Shown: positions 19,248-29,128 of the stretch, piece after piece
Position numbering within the stretch: position 1 is the first letter of the stretch
How the letters are laid out: each line of letters opens with the position of its first letter
NCBI RefSeq assembly: GCF_001314605.1
Contig: NZ_LIHP01000011.1
Location: 124,001 to 188,000, forward strand
DNA from: Marinobacter sp. HL-58
GTDB lineage: Bacteria > Pseudomonadota > Gammaproteobacteria > Pseudomonadales > Oleiphilaceae
Direction: 5' to 3'
Length of the DNA stretch: 64,000 nucleotides
Translations under genes and position numbers: made by a program
The notes under the pieces: generated by a model
The model's database searches: none
Seen by the model: the letters and a program-made list of their open reading frames with translations, nothing else
What the model was told of the DNA's origin: nothing

Positions 19248-21199
19248 GGCAACAGCTCTGCTTCGAGATCCTCCACGGTTTCGCTGGTTTCAAGCCACTC
19301 TGCTTCCACTTCGGCCAGACGGCTTTTGGCGGCGGCCTGCTGCCCCAGTAATTCCTTCAGCTTCTGTTTGCCCTGGTCGGCATACAGATCGGGGTCGGAA
19401 AGTTGCTGCTCCAGGGTCACCAGCGCAGACTGAAGCTTGTCCATTTCCTTCTCCAGCGCCGCCTGTTTCCTGCGATAGGGGCTGAGCTTCTGTCGGATCG
19501 CCGCTTCTGCCCGCTTGCGGGCCTTGCGGTCTTCGGCATTCTCACCGGCCGCAGCGCCCGCCGCCTGGGCCTGACTACTGGCCCCATCAACCCCGCCGGC
19601 TTCGCGCCTGGGTGCTTCGGTTTCATCCTTGCGCCGATCCGCCAGCCAGCGCTCATAATCTTCCAGATCACCGTCGTATTCAGTGACACGGCCGTCGTTC
19701 ACCAGCCAGAAATCATCCACGGTGTTGCGCAGGAGGTGACGATCGTGGGAGACCACCACGATTGCCCCGTCGAAATTCTGCAGCGCCATGGTCAGCGCCT
19801 GCCGCATTTCCAGATCCAGGTGGTTGGTGGGCTCATCCAGCAACAGCAGATTGGGCTTCTGCCAGGCGATGACCGCCAGGGCCACCCTGGCTTTCTCGCC
19901 ACCTGAGAACGAGCGGATAGGGCTCAGCGCACCGTCGCCATGAAAATCAAAGCCGCCCAGGAAGTTACGGATGCTTTGCTCAGATGCCCTGGGGGCGAGG
20001 CGCTGCAGGTGCAGGAAGGGACTGGCATCCAGATCCAGGGACTCCAGCTGGTGCTGGGCGAAATAACCTATGGCCAGGTGTTCCCCGGTGGTGCGTTCGC
20101 CCCGCAGCAGCGTGCGCTCACCCCGAAGGGCATCCATGAGCGTGGATTTGCCTGCACCATTGGGGCCCAAAAGGCCAATCCGGCTTCCCGGCAACAACGA
20201 CAGGTTGATTCCCTCAAGAACCACTGTTTCGCCGTATCCGGCCGCACCGTTGCGGATGGACAGCAATGGATTGGATACCTTGTCGGCCACCGGAAACTCG
20301 AAACTGAACGGCGAGTCCACATGGGCCGGTGCGATTTTCTCCATACGCTCAAGGGCCTTGACCCTGCTCTGGGCCTGTCTCGCCTTGGTTGCCTTGGCCT
20401 TGAAACGGTCGATGAATCGCTGGATCTCGGCAATTCTGGCCTGCTGACGCTCATAACCGGCCTGCTGCTGGGCGATACGCTCACTGCGCTGGGTTTCAAA
20501 GGCTGAGTAATTACCCGTATACAGCTCCAGTTTTCGTTGATCGAAATGCACCAGATGTGTAGCCACACGATCCATGAAGTCCCGGTCATGGGAAATGAAC
20601 AACAGCGTGCCTTCGTAGCGTCGAAGCCAGTTTTCCAGCCACAGGCAGGCATCCAGGTCCAGGTGGTTGGTGGGCTCGTCCAGGAGCAGCAGGTCCGAAG
20701 GGCGCATCAATGCCTGGGCCAGGTTGAGGCGAATCCGCCAGCCCCCGGAAAACGAAGAAACCGGCCGGTCAGCGTCGGCATCCGAGAACCCGAGCCCCCG
20801 CAGCAGGGATTCGGCGCGACGCGGCGCAGACCAGGCCTCGTGGACATCCAGCTCACCATGAATACGCGCAACCGCATGATCATCACCACGCTCTTCGGCA
20901 GCCGCCAGCTCTGCCTCCATTCGGCGCAGGTCGTGATCACCGTCCAGCACAAAATCCCTGGCACTGCGTGATGAGGCAGCCACTTCCTGGGCCATGTGGG
21001 CAATGCGACAGCCACCGGGTAAAGACACGCTACCCTGCTCCGGTGCAAGCTGCCCCAGCAATAACTGGAACAAACTGGATTTCCCGGCGCCATTGGCTCC
21101 GACTATTGCCACCCGCTGGCCAGGCTGAACGGTCAGGTTGACGGCTTCTAGCAACCAGACGCCACCCCGTTGTAAACTGAGATCGGTTATCGTTAGCAT
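19244..21199 (-). CDS. yheS: ABC-F ATPase, YheS type
   Basis: Soluble tandem ATPase of the ABC-F family, which acts on ribosomes rather than in membranes. The 651 residues hold Walker A motifs GANGAGKSS (about 34-42) and GPNGAGKST (about 344-352), ABC signatures FSGGW and FSGGEK, two LLLDEPTNHLDLD Walker B segments, an interdomain linker with basic helices (RFKAKATKARQAQSRVKAL), and a C-terminal coiled coil (about 560-650). The linker and coiled coil fit YheS rather than EttA or Uup, but the exact subfamily is not certain. It is convergent with ppx, overlapping by 4 bp. Confidence 0.9.
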   Translation of the reverse strand: MLTITDLSLQRGGVWLLEAVNLTVQPGQRVAIVGANGAGKSSLFQLLLGQLAPEQGSVSLPGGCRIAHMAQEVAASSRSARDFVLDGDHDLRRMEAELAAAEERGDDHAVARIHGELDVHEAWSAPRRAESLLRGLGFSDADADRPVSSFSGGWRIRLNLAQALMRPSDLLLLDEPTNHLDLDACLWLENWLRRYEGTLLFISHDRDFMDRVATHLVHFDQRKLELYTGNYSAFETQRSERIAQQQAGYERQQARIAEIQRFIDRFKAKATKARQAQSRVKALERMEKIAPAHVDSPFSFEFPVADKVSNPLLSIRNGAAGYGETVVLEGINLSLLPGSRIGLLGPNGAGKSTLMDALRGERTLLRGERTTGEHLAIGYFAQHQLESLDLDASPFLHLQRLAPRASEQSIRNFLGGFDFHGDGALSPIRSFSGGEKARVALAVIAWQKPNLLLLDEPTNHLDLEMRQALTMALQNFDGAIVVVSHDRHLLRNTVDDFWLVNDGRVTEYDGDLEDYERWLADRRKDETEAPRREAGGVDGASSQAQAAGAAAGENAEDRKARKRAEAAIRQKLSPYRRKQAALEKEMDKLQSALVTLEQQLSDPDLYADQGKQKLKELLGQQAAAKSRLAEVEAEWLETSETVEDLEAELLP

Positions 21200-21247
21200 G
21201 ACGTAATGGTATCAGGGAAAGTTGAATAGGGAACCGGCAGAGGCTCT

Positions 21248-21778
21248 ATGTCGTGTAGTGGGGGCAAGATACCTGAGGATGCGGATCCGGAAAACCCGCT
21301 TTGGCAATTTGCCTGCCGGTTCTGGGCATTGCCCCGTGCGCAGCAAACGTGCCTGGAGCTGCAAGAGCTTGGCTGGAGTGTTACGCGGATTCTCTGTGCG
21401 GCCTGGCTGACATCCTGCAGACGCAGGTTTTCCGGGCACGAAGCTGACGCGGTAACAAGTTGGCGAAAGCAGGTGACCGAGCCGCTCAGGTCTGCGCGAA
21501 AATACATAACGAAAAACGACTCTCGCACTGCTAAGGTAAGGGAGTCCATAGCCCGCAGTGAACTTGAAGCAGAGCGGGTGGAGCTGGCACTGGCCTATCA
21601 GGCCCTGGTTTCAGATACATCCACAGGCTCGGGTGAAGAAGCCACGGCCAGTCTGGCCCGGAATAACCTTTTCGCTGCGGCACCGGAGAATACAATGGAT
21701 AACGGGACCGGCAGAATGCTGGATACACTTGCCAGAGAACTGTCGACACTCTCAAATGGAGATAACAAGCCATGTTGA
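21248..21778 (+). CDS. TIGR02444-family conserved protein
   Basis: A 176-residue cytoplasmic-looking protein of the proteobacterial TIGR02444 (DUF2390) family, recognised from NPLWQFACRFWALP and CLELQELGWSVTRILCAAWL. No enzymatic motif is visible. The C-terminal part is polar and helical. It overlaps the next gene by 7 bp and is divergent from yheS, the same neighbourhood I recall in Pseudomonas near algQ. Function unknown. Confidence 0.8.
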   Translation: MSCSGGKIPEDADPENPLWQFACRFWALPRAQQTCLELQELGWSVTRILCAAWLTSCRRRFSGHEADAVTSWRKQVTEPLRSARKYITKNDSRTAKVRESIARSELEAERVELALAYQALVSDTSTGSGEEATASLARNNLFAAAPENTMDNGTGRMLDTLARELSTLSNGDNKPC

Positions 21779-22158
21779 TGAAATGGCTGATCCGGCTGGC
21801 CTTTCCCGCACTGGGTGTTCTTGTTGCGCTGATTGTCTTCGGCCTCAACGACCCGGCAACTACATCAACCACACCCGCTGAAACCGAAGCCAGCGTGGAT
21901 ATCCCCTCTTTTGAGGGACTGGTTCCCTCGCCCATACCCACCGAGGGACCGGATATCGTCTTCAAGTGGCAAAGCAGTGACGGTAGCTGGCATTACGCTG
22001 ACAAACCACCGGCCCAGGGCCCCTGGAATGCCCTTGCCATAGAGAGAGGCGAAAACGAGCCCTTGCGCCCGCAGACCGCTGATCCGGAAACCGACTGGCA
22101 ATCTCCCTACCGGGCCCCGTTTGCATTGACACCCGACACCGCGAACAACGGCAGCTAA
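21772..22158 (+). CDS. Small membrane-anchored DUF4124-like protein
   Basis: A 128-residue protein with one N-terminal membrane helix (about residues 4-25). An extracytoplasmic tail contains IVFKWQSSDGSWHYADKPP, which resembles the DUF4124 pattern (tyrosine/lysine-tryptophan, aspartate-glycine, histidine-tyrosine, aspartate-proline-proline). The rest is proline-rich and probably disordered. It is translationally coupled to the upstream TIGR02444 gene. Function unknown. Confidence 0.72.
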   Translation: MLMKWLIRLAFPALGVLVALIVFGLNDPATTSTTPAETEASVDIPSFEGLVPSPIPTEGPDIVFKWQSSDGSWHYADKPPAQGPWNALAIERGENEPLRPQTADPETDWQSPYRAPFALTPDTANNGS

Positions 22159-22269
22159 CGCTGCCGTTACTCCTCCCTTAACACTTGTTCAGTGGCATCC
22201 GGCGACAGAACCCGCTACCTTCTCTGCGTTCGTGATCATTCAACAGTAACGATAATTAAGGAACAGGCA

Positions 22270-22980
22270 ATGAACAAAACCCTGATCGCACTGGCGGTTG
22301 CCGGTATCATGGCCGGCTGCTCATCTCCCCAGGATGCAACCCGGGACGACCCCGCACTGGACTCTACCGATGAAAAGGTAAGCTATGGCATGGGTCTGGT
22401 GATGGGAGAGCGCATGGGCAACGATCTGCCAGATCTGCAAATGGACCAGTTTCTGCAGGGCATTCAACATGGCCACGCTGGCGACGAAGAACAGACCCGC
22501 ATGAGCCGCGAGGAAATCCAGGAAGCGCTGATGGCCTACCAGACCCAGCTCCAGGAGCAGGAATCGGCACAGACAGACGAACTCGCCACCAAGAACCGCG
22601 AGGCGGGTGAGGAATTCCTGGCCGAGAACGCAGAACGGGACGGTGTCGAAACCACCGATTCAGGCTTGCAGTATGAGATTCTTGAAGAGGGCGAAGGCGA
22701 CAAGCCGACACCGGAAGATCGTGTCCGGGTTCACTATACAGGCGAGCTGATTTCAGGTGAGGTGTTCGACAGCTCACGGGAACGCGGTGAGCCGGTCACA
22801 TTCGGCCTGAATCAGGTTATTCCGGGCTGGACCGAGGGCCTGCAGCTGATGTCTGAAGGCAGTAGGGCCAGGCTGTACATTCCCGCGGATCTGGCTTACG
22901 GCCAGGGCGGCAATCAGAGGATCGGCCCCAACGAGACGCTGATATTCGACGTGGAACTGCTGGAAATCAACCCGGAATAA
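22270..22980 (+). CDS. FKBP-type peptidyl-prolyl isomerase lipoprotein
   Basis: Envelope peptidyl-prolyl isomerase of the FkpA/Mip type, 236 residues. The start ATG at 22270 follows TTAAGGAACAGGCA. A lipoprotein signal ends at Cys17 (IMAGC). The FKBP_N dimerisation domain covers about 33-125 (KVSYGMGLVMGERM), and the FKBP catalytic domain about 140-235 (VRVHYTGELISGEVFDSS, VIPGWTEGLQLM, LIFDVELLEI). It sits beside algQ, as the FKBP gene does in Pseudomonas. It is convergent with algQ across a strong hairpin. Confidence 0.93.
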   Translation: MNKTLIALAVAGIMAGCSSPQDATRDDPALDSTDEKVSYGMGLVMGERMGNDLPDLQMDQFLQGIQHGHAGDEEQTRMSREEIQEALMAYQTQLQEQESAQTDELATKNREAGEEFLAENAERDGVETTDSGLQYEILEEGEGDKPTPEDRVRVHYTGELISGEVFDSSRERGEPVTFGLNQVIPGWTEGLQLMSEGSRARLYIPADLAYGQGGNQRIGPNETLIFDVELLEINPE

Positions 22981-22990
22981 TGACATCACG

Positions 22991-23035
22991 CCGGCTTCTT
23001 CCCCCCATCATCTGTTGATGGCGGGGAAGAACCGG
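22991..23035. terminator. Large hairpin between convergent FKBP and algQ genes
   Basis: CCGGCTTCTTCCCCCCATCA pairs with TGATGGCGGGGAAGAACCGG across a four-base loop, with about 19 pairs and small bulges. It lies 10 nt after the FKBP stop and 12 nt before the algQ stop, so it probably serves as a bidirectional transcript end. A T-run is lacking, which lowers certainty. Confidence 0.6.
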
Positions 23036-23046
23036 TACACACCGGA

Positions 23047-23529
23047 TCACGCTGACGACATGACTTTGTCTGCGTGGGCGTTATGAAGATGCTCAATCAG
23101 ATAATCTTCCATCTCAAAGCGGCTTTCCAGAGTCTCACCCAGCTCCGAGAGCTGCTGGAACAACTCGCGGACTTCGCTCTCGGTCAGTGACTGGCCATTG
23201 AGACGGTCATTGAAATTCAGTGCCGTTTCCGTGGTCTGTTCGATCTTCGGGTACAGTCTTGCGGCCAGTTCCAGGCCACCATCATTGAACTCCCTGGCTT
23301 CCTGTACCAACTGCTCGTAGATCTCGAAGTGCCCTGCTGATACGTAATCGACCAGTACCTCGCAGAGCCTCACGAATTTTTCACGCAGTGCCTCTGTTTG
23401 CGAGTAGTCCGTGGCACCGGACAAATCGCAATAGTGCACCAGCAACTCCTGCCTTTCTTTCAGCCAACGGTCAATCAGTTCGCTGACACCACCCCAACGC
23501 TCCCTGGCATTACGGCAATTATCCAACAT
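23047..23529 (-). CDS. algQ: Rsd/AlgQ anti-sigma-70 regulator
   Basis: Cytoplasmic four-helix protein that binds region 4 of sigma-70. The 160-residue length and the motifs LIDRWLKERQELLVHYCDL, FEIYEQLVQEA and FEMEDYLIEHLH are typical of the Rsd/AlgQ family. It is convergent with the FKBP gene and followed upstream by dsbB, the order recalled for P. aeruginosa PA5254-PA5256. The histone-like algP gene found there is missing here. Confidence 0.94.
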   Translation of the reverse strand: MLDNCRNARERWGGVSELIDRWLKERQELLVHYCDLSGATDYSQTEALREKFVRLCEVLVDYVSAGHFEIYEQLVQEAREFNDGGLELAARLYPKIEQTTETALNFNDRLNGQSLTESEVRELFQQLSELGETLESRFEMEDYLIEHLHNAHADKVMSSA

Positions 23530-23621
23530 GACGCCTATCTCCGGTTACCGGGTTCTGATTTGGTTCTTCTTGTTCTGACGAGTCTCAAGTTACCCCATGC
23601 TGACGGTCCGTCGCAACCGTT

Positions 23622-24149
23622 TCAGCCCTGTATCCAGCCAGACTTTTTGCGCGGCCTGAACAACAGGATGAGGCCTATGATAACCAGCAGGGTAAAAAAG
23701 ACTGCGGTCCAGCCTGGGATGCTGAGCCCGAGAAAACGCCAGGTCACTTCGGCACAATCTCCCGTGCCCTTGAGAGCGGTAGCCAGCACTTCCATCCAGG
23801 GCATCACATCCAGCATATAGTCCACTGAGGGACCGCACGCCGGAACCTGGTCTGCAGGCAGGCTCTGCAGCCAGAGTTGACGACCGGCCACACCAAGGCC
23901 GGCCCCGGCGCTCAACGCCAGAAGCAGGCCGTAGATTCTGATTCCGAACCCCTGCGGGCCGTGCAGAGCTGCCAGCAGGCTGACCAGCCCCGCGGCCATG
24001 AAACCGAAGCGTTGCAGCCAGCAAAGAGGACAGGGCTCCAGCCCCATGAAGTGCTCCATGTAGAAGGCCACACCCAGCAGACCGGCGCAAACCAGAAATA
24101 TCAGGAAAAAAACGGTTCTGGAATTCAAATGCGTACCTCTGATCAACAT
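23622..24149 (-). CDS. dsbB: Disulfide bond formation protein B
   Basis: Inner-membrane quinone reductase that reoxidises DsbA. The 175 residues have four membrane helices (about 12-31, 44-62, 69-88 and 143-164). The redox pairs are Cys40-Cys43 (CPLC) and Cys105/Cys132 in the second periplasmic loop, close to the E. coli numbering. A start at the Leu codon of residue 8 is possible. It may correspond to Pseudomonas dsbH. It is co-directional with algQ at a distance of 92 nt. Confidence 0.93.
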   Translation of the reverse strand: MLIRGTHLNSRTVFFLIFLVCAGLLGVAFYMEHFMGLEPCPLCWLQRFGFMAAGLVSLLAALHGPQGFGIRIYGLLLALSAGAGLGVAGRQLWLQSLPADQVPACGPSVDYMLDVMPWMEVLATALKGTGDCAEVTWRFLGLSIPGWTAVFFTLLVIIGLILLFRPRKKSGWIQG

Positions 24150-24290
24150 TCATGTCAGACAGTTCGTCCCGCCACAGGGGCGAGACCACCAGATGCTGCA
24201 ACCCTGCATCGACCCTGCTATTCTCCCAGCAGCAATGGAGCCTGCGGGCGCCCAGCCCCTTAACCTTAACCCAATACGAACTTCAAGCCT

Positions 24291-24740
24291 ATGACACTAA
24301 AGCCAAAGCACCTTTTACTGGCACTGCTGATCACCCTGCCCTTTGCCCCGGCAACCCTGGCCCAGGAAGAGGAAGATGCAGAACCGGAGGCCCAGGAGGA
24401 GCAGGAGCCGGGCATCACCGACTACATCGAGATGGACCCGCCTTTCGTGACCCATGTGGGCGAGCCGGGCAACAAGCTGACCTACCTCAAGGCATCTGTC
24501 ACCATTCGGGCGTCCAGGGAGACCACTCGCGACGCCGTGGAAGCACACATGCCGAGGTTGCGCCACGAGCTGGTCATGCTGTTCGGGGAGCAGACGGATA
24601 CCGGGCAATTGTCCGGAAACGAGAAGCAGCAGGCACTGCGTGAAGAAGCCGCCAACAGGATTAATGCGGTACTGGAAGAGCAGCAAACCGGCGAGAGCAT
24701 CACCGGCGTGTTATTTACCGAATTTGTGGTGCAGAAGTAG
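24291..24740 (+). CDS. Secreted FliL-domain protein
   Basis: A 149-residue exported protein. A cleavable signal peptide ends near ATLAQ (residue 25), followed by an acidic linker and a FliL-like domain (YIEMDPPFVTHV, KLTYLKASVTIRA, MPRLRHELVMLFGEQT, INAVLEEQ, TGVLFTEFVVQ). True FliL is a membrane-anchored flagellar stator protein; this protein has a cleavable signal instead of a retained anchor and sits far from any flagellar gene. It is a recognised orphan FliL-like type, and its function is not known to me. Confidence 0.8.
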   Translation: MTLKPKHLLLALLITLPFAPATLAQEEEDAEPEAQEEQEPGITDYIEMDPPFVTHVGEPGNKLTYLKASVTIRASRETTRDAVEAHMPRLRHELVMLFGEQTDTGQLSGNEKQQALREEAANRINAVLEEQQTGESITGVLFTEFVVQK

Positions 24741-24763
24741 ATACCGGGCAATGGCCGCCCGGT

Positions 24764-24976
24764 TCAGGCAATGCGGGAAAACAGATCATCCACGGGCTGC
24801 GATTCTCTGGCAACCTGTTCGGCGTCTTCCCAACCTGCCTCCCAGGCGGCAATCACAACGTCACCCCGGTACGGGCAGCGGCTGCGGTCCATGCCCATGG
24901 AAGCAGCCATATAGCCCTGGCGGTAGGCCTTGTTCAGGGATTCCACATCCCATCCCAGCTTGATGTCTCTGGCCAT
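24764..24976 (-). CDS. rmf: Ribosome modulation factor
   Basis: Small basic protein that dimerises 70S ribosomes in stationary phase. The ATG at 24976 gives 70 residues with the family signature AYRQGYMAASMGMDRSRCPY and AAWEAGWEDAEQ. The E. coli protein has 55 residues, so this one has a C-terminal extension of about 15 residues (ESQPVDDLFSRIA). The longer upstream frame is not supported. It is convergent with the FliL-domain gene. Confidence 0.93.
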   Translation of the reverse strand: MARDIKLGWDVESLNKAYRQGYMAASMGMDRSRCPYRGDVVIAAWEAGWEDAEQVARESQPVDDLFSRIA

Positions 24977-25131
24977 GTCGGTTCTCCATTTACCTGTGCA
25001 GCCACCATCAAACGGTGCCTTTCTGCGTACAGAAATTAACAGTGCCCGCAGGGCCTGACAAACTTTTGTTACATTTCTGTGCGACAGGTCCGGAGAGAGT
25101 GTGAAACCGGGCCGGAACCACATTATTCACT

Positions 25132-26685
25132 TCAGGAACGCAGGTACTGCTCCAGAAATTCGGCAAAGGGCTGGTTGTCGCTTTGCTCCATGGCGGCCTG
25201 TTCTGCCAGGGAATCCCTGCTCATTTTCTCGAACGCCGCCATAACCTCATCTGGCAGGCCCTCACCCCGCAGCGTCTGCTGATGACGGCGGGAGATCTCG
25301 AGCCCCCACTCCCGGTGCCCCATACCGGAGCTTTCCATGGCATCCAGCACCCTCGCCGAAGGCACCTGGAGCGGGTCGTCCAACTTGGCCCGCTGGTCCC
25401 CAAGGGACCGACGGTAGGCATCATCGCCGTTCCAGCCGTCCAGCTGTTCCGCCAGCGGCTCCAGGCGATCCAGCAGGGCCCGGGCAGCATCACCCACGGC
25501 GATCGGCTCACCGGCACGGCATAGTCTCAGCTCCGGATTCCTGCCCCTGGCGACCACATCCTGGAAGTTGTCATCCAGGCGCTCGCATTCATCGTCGTCG
25601 ATACGGGGGCTGTCAGACAGCAGGCAGTCCAGCAGAAACAGGTCCAGGAAATCAATCTGGCTTTCGTTGACCCCGACCGGAGAAAACGGGTCCAGATCCA
25701 GGCAGCGCACCTCAATGTATTCCACGCCGCGGGATTCCAGCGCCTGAATCGGCTTTTCCTCACGCTCGGTAGTCCGCTTGGGGCGCACGGCGCTGTAATA
25801 CTCGTTCTCGATCTGCAGCACACTGGTATTGATCTGGATGAACTCGCCGTTGCGCCGGGTGCCGATTTCCTCATAAGGCGGCCAGGGGGTATGAATCGCC
25901 CGGGCCAGAGTGTCGGTGTAGGTCTTGAGCTCGTTGAAACAGATATTCAGCGAGGCCTGGGCATTGTTGTGATAGCCCAGGTCGCCCATGCGCAGTGAGG
26001 TGGCATCCGGGCCATACCAGGTGTCATCGCTGAACCTGGCCAGATCATGGCGCACACCCGCCACAAAGCTGGCATCCAGAGCCGGGGAGGCTCCGAACAG
26101 CAGCATCAGCAGCCAGCTGCGGCGGCGGAAGTTGCGAATCAGCCAGAAGTACTGGTCTGACTTGAAGTCCTGGAGACTTTGCTGGTTGCCAACCGCCTGC
26201 TGCCACAGGTTCCAGAAGCTGTCCGGCAGTGACAGGTTGTAATGGGCACCGGCAATGCTCTGCATCATGCGCCCGTAACGTACTGCCAGCCCCTGGCGGT
26301 AAACGTGCTTGAGACGCCCTATATTGGCTGTTCCGTATTCGGCGATGGGAATGCTTTCATCGCCGTCCAGCTCACAGGGCATGCTGGCCGCCCAGAAGAC
26401 TTCGTCCCCCAGGTGATGCTGTACAAACCGGTGAATATCCCGGAGGGAGTCAAGCATGCCACGGGTGCTGTCAAACACTGGCGTAATCAGCTCCAGAAGG
26501 GCTTCGGAGTAATCCGTGGTGATACGAGGATGGGTCAGCGTGGAGCCCAGGGAGCGCGGATGCGGTGTCTGGGCAATAAAGCCGTTGCGATCGACCCGCA
26601 AGCCTTCTTTTTCCACGCCCTTTCTGAACCCTGTCCACTGACTGGCCGTGAACTGCTGAAAAAGCTGATGGCGGGATTCACCCAT
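25132..26685 (-). CDS. gshA: Glutamate-cysteine ligase
   Basis: ATP-dependent ligase making gamma-glutamylcysteine, the first step of glutathione synthesis. The ATG at 26685 is preceded by CAGGAGCC and yields 517 residues, one short of E. coli GshA. Class 1 motifs include GVEKEGLRVD, TDYSEALLELITP, SIAGAHYNLSLP and QIENEYYSAVRPKR, with VEYIEVRCLDLDPFSP. It lies between rmf and tex on the same strand; the gaps suggest its own promoter. Confidence 0.96.
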   Translation of the reverse strand: MGESRHQLFQQFTASQWTGFRKGVEKEGLRVDRNGFIAQTPHPRSLGSTLTHPRITTDYSEALLELITPVFDSTRGMLDSLRDIHRFVQHHLGDEVFWAASMPCELDGDESIPIAEYGTANIGRLKHVYRQGLAVRYGRMMQSIAGAHYNLSLPDSFWNLWQQAVGNQQSLQDFKSDQYFWLIRNFRRRSWLLMLLFGASPALDASFVAGVRHDLARFSDDTWYGPDATSLRMGDLGYHNNAQASLNICFNELKTYTDTLARAIHTPWPPYEEIGTRRNGEFIQINTSVLQIENEYYSAVRPKRTTEREEKPIQALESRGVEYIEVRCLDLDPFSPVGVNESQIDFLDLFLLDCLLSDSPRIDDDECERLDDNFQDVVARGRNPELRLCRAGEPIAVGDAARALLDRLEPLAEQLDGWNGDDAYRRSLGDQRAKLDDPLQVPSARVLDAMESSGMGHREWGLEISRRHQQTLRGEGLPDEVMAAFEKMSRDSLAEQAAMEQSDNQPFAEFLEQYLRS

Positions 26686-26753
26686 GAATGGCTCCTGCTT
26701 GAACGACTGCCGGGGCAACCGGCAGCCATAACGATTGTGTGAGTTGGCGCGGG

Positions 26754-29081
26754 TTAACGGCCGTCTTTGCGAGCTGATGCCAGCGCCTGCGCCAGTGCTC
26801 CCGCCATGGCACCCTTTTGCGGGCTGCCACTGCTTTTCTGGCGCTCATTCCTGGCAGCGGGTTTGCTCTTGCTGCCACTGCCTGCACGATGGTCTGACTT
26901 CTCGCCCGGCTGGTCATCCATACGCATGGAAAGTGCAATCCGCTTTCTCGGGATATCCACATCCATTACCTTGACCTTGACGATATCACCCGCCTTGACC
27001 ACTTCCCTCGGGTCTTTTACGAAGGTGTTGGACAGCGCGGAGATATGTACCAGCCCATCCTGATGCACGCCAATATCCACGAACGCCCCGAAATTGGTAA
27101 CGTTGGTAACCGAACCTTCCAATACCATGCCCGGTTTGAGATCACCGAGGGTTTCCACCCCTTCCTCAAAACTGGCAAACCGGAATTCTGGGCGCGGATC
27201 ACGGCCAGGCTTTTCCAGTTCTGCAATAATATCCTTTATGGTCGGCAGACCAAACTGATCGGTCACATAGTCCTGCGGGTTCAGGGAACGCAGAAACGGG
27301 GCGTCACCGATGATGCCCTCAACCTTGCGATTATTCTTCCGGGCAATGGCTTCAACCACACCATAGGCTTCCGGGTGAACGGAGGACCGGTCCAGCGGGT
27401 TGTCGCCGCCGGCAATACGAAGGAAGCCCGCCGCCTGCTCGAAAGTCCGGTCACCCAGGCGCGACACTTTAAGCAACTGCTTGCGATCACGGAATACGCC
27501 ATTGTGGTTACGGAAATCGACAATGTTCTCGGCAATGCTCTGGTTAAGTCCGGAAACCCTTGCAAGCAGGGGAATGGAGGCGGTATTCAGGTCGACACCC
27601 ACGCCGTTAACACAGTCTTCCACCACCGCGTTCAGACTGCGGGCCAACTGAACCTGTGATACGTCGTGCTGATACTGACCCACGCCGATGGACTTGGGTT
27701 CAATCTTGACCAGCTCTGCCAGCGGGTCCTGCAGGCGGCGGGCGATGGATACCGCACCACGAATGGTCACGTCCAGATCCGGCAGTTCGCGGGAGGCAAA
27801 CTCTGACGCGGAGTAAATCGATGCCCCGGACTCACTGACCACAATCCGCGCCAGTTTCAGTTCCGGATAACGCTTGCACAGGTCCGCCACCAGTTTTTCC
27901 GTCTCCCGGGAGGCGGTGCCGTTGCCGATGGCAATCAGCTCAATCTTGTACTGGCGACAGCAGTTGGCCAGCTGCTCGATGGACTGGTCCCACTGGTTGC
28001 GGGGTGCATGCGGGAAAATACCGCCATGGCCCACCACCTGGCCGGTGCCGTCGATGATGGCGACTTTCACACCGGTACGCAGGCCGGGGTCCAGCCCCAA
28101 TGTCGGGCGGGGGCCGGCGGGCGCCAGCAACAACAGATCTTTCAGGTTGGCAGCGAACACGTTGATGGCTTCGGTTTCCGCCGCTTCCCTTACCTGCGCC
28201 ATCAGGTCGGTTTCAATCTGGGTGGAGAGTTTTACCCGCCAGGTCCAGCGCACCACGTCCGACAACCAGCGATCGGCAGCGCGGCCATTATCACGGACAT
28301 TCCAGCGGGCAGCGATACGCTGTTCGGCCGGATGCGGCTGGCGACGATCGTCTTCGGCATCTCCCACCACAATGGAATAGGTCAGCACGCCTTCGTTGCG
28401 GCCCCTCAGGATAGCCAGGGCGCGGTGGGAAGGGACCTTTTTCAGCGGCTCCACATGATCAAAATAATCACGGAACTTGGCGCCTTCCGTTTCCTTGCCC
28501 GCCACCACGGTGACCTTGAGCTGGCCCTGCTGCCAGATAAAATCCCGCAGGTCGCCCAGCAGCTCCGCATCCTCGGAAAAACGCTCCATGAGGATATAAC
28601 GGGCGCCATCAAGCGCGGCTTTGGTGTCGGTAATGCCGGCGTCCGGGTTCAGGTAGCCCTCCGCCACCTGCTCCGGTTCCAGGGTCGGGTCGCTGTAAAG
28701 TGCATCGGCCAGGGGTTCCAGCCCAGCCTCACGGGCTATCTGGGCCTTGGTGCGCCGCTTGGGCTTGTACGGCAGGTAAAGGTCTTCCAGGCGGTTCTTG
28801 GTGTCGGCGGCGTCAATGCTCGCACGCAGCTCCTCCGTCAGTTTGCCCTGTTCATCGATGCTGTTGAGAATGGTGGAGCGGCGGTCTTCCAGCTCCCGCA
28901 GGTAACGCAGGCGATCTTCCAGCGTACGCAGCTGGCTGTCGTCCAGCGAGCCGGTCACTTCCTTGCGGTAACGGGCAATAAACGGAACCGTGGCACCACC
29001 GTCGAGCATTTCCACGGTGGCATTAACCTGCTGTTCACGAACACCCAGTTCGTCGGCAATCCGCCTGATGATACTGTTCAT
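26754..29081 (-). CDS. tex: Tex family RNA-binding transcription accessory protein
   Basis: A 775-residue nucleic-acid-binding protein. Domains in order: N-terminal Tex helical region ([21 protein letters not shown]), an YqgF-like RNase H fold (about 325-450, [18 protein letters not shown]), helix-hairpin-helix repeats (about 490-560, [19 protein letters not shown]), and a C-terminal S1 domain (about 645-720, [19 protein letters not shown]). The tail is basic and low-complexity. The protein is linked to transcription and toxin expression in other genera; no specific role can be read here. Confidence 0.95.
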   Translation of the reverse strand: MNSIIRRIADELGVREQQVNATVEMLDGGATVPFIARYRKEVTGSLDDSQLRTLEDRLRYLRELEDRRSTILNSIDEQGKLTEELRASIDAADTKNRLEDLYLPYKPKRRTKAQIAREAGLEPLADALYSDPTLEPEQVAEGYLNPDAGITDTKAALDGARYILMERFSEDAELLGDLRDFIWQQGQLKVTVVAGKETEGAKFRDYFDHVEPLKKVPSHRALAILRGRNEGVLTYSIVVGDAEDDRRQPHPAEQRIAARWNVRDNGRAADRWLSDVVRWTWRVKLSTQIETDLMAQVREAAETEAINVFAANLKDLLLLAPAGPRPTLGLDPGLRTGVKVAIIDGTGQVVGHGGIFPHAPRNQWDQSIEQLANCCRQYKIELIAIGNGTASRETEKLVADLCKRYPELKLARIVVSESGASIYSASEFASRELPDLDVTIRGAVSIARRLQDPLAELVKIEPKSIGVGQYQHDVSQVQLARSLNAVVEDCVNGVGVDLNTASIPLLARVSGLNQSIAENIVDFRNHNGVFRDRKQLLKVSRLGDRTFEQAAGFLRIAGGDNPLDRSSVHPEAYGVVEAIARKNNRKVEGIIGDAPFLRSLNPQDYVTDQFGLPTIKDIIAELEKPGRDPRPEFRFASFEEGVETLGDLKPGMVLEGSVTNVTNFGAFVDIGVHQDGLVHISALSNTFVKDPREVVKAGDIVKVKVMDVDIPRKRIALSMRMDDQPGEKSDHRAGSGSKSKPAARNERQKSSGSPQKGAMAGALAQALASARKDGR

Positions 29082-29128
29082 GCAACCTCATCTGATGCTT
29101 ACGAGTCAAAGCGCAAAGGTACAGCGGG

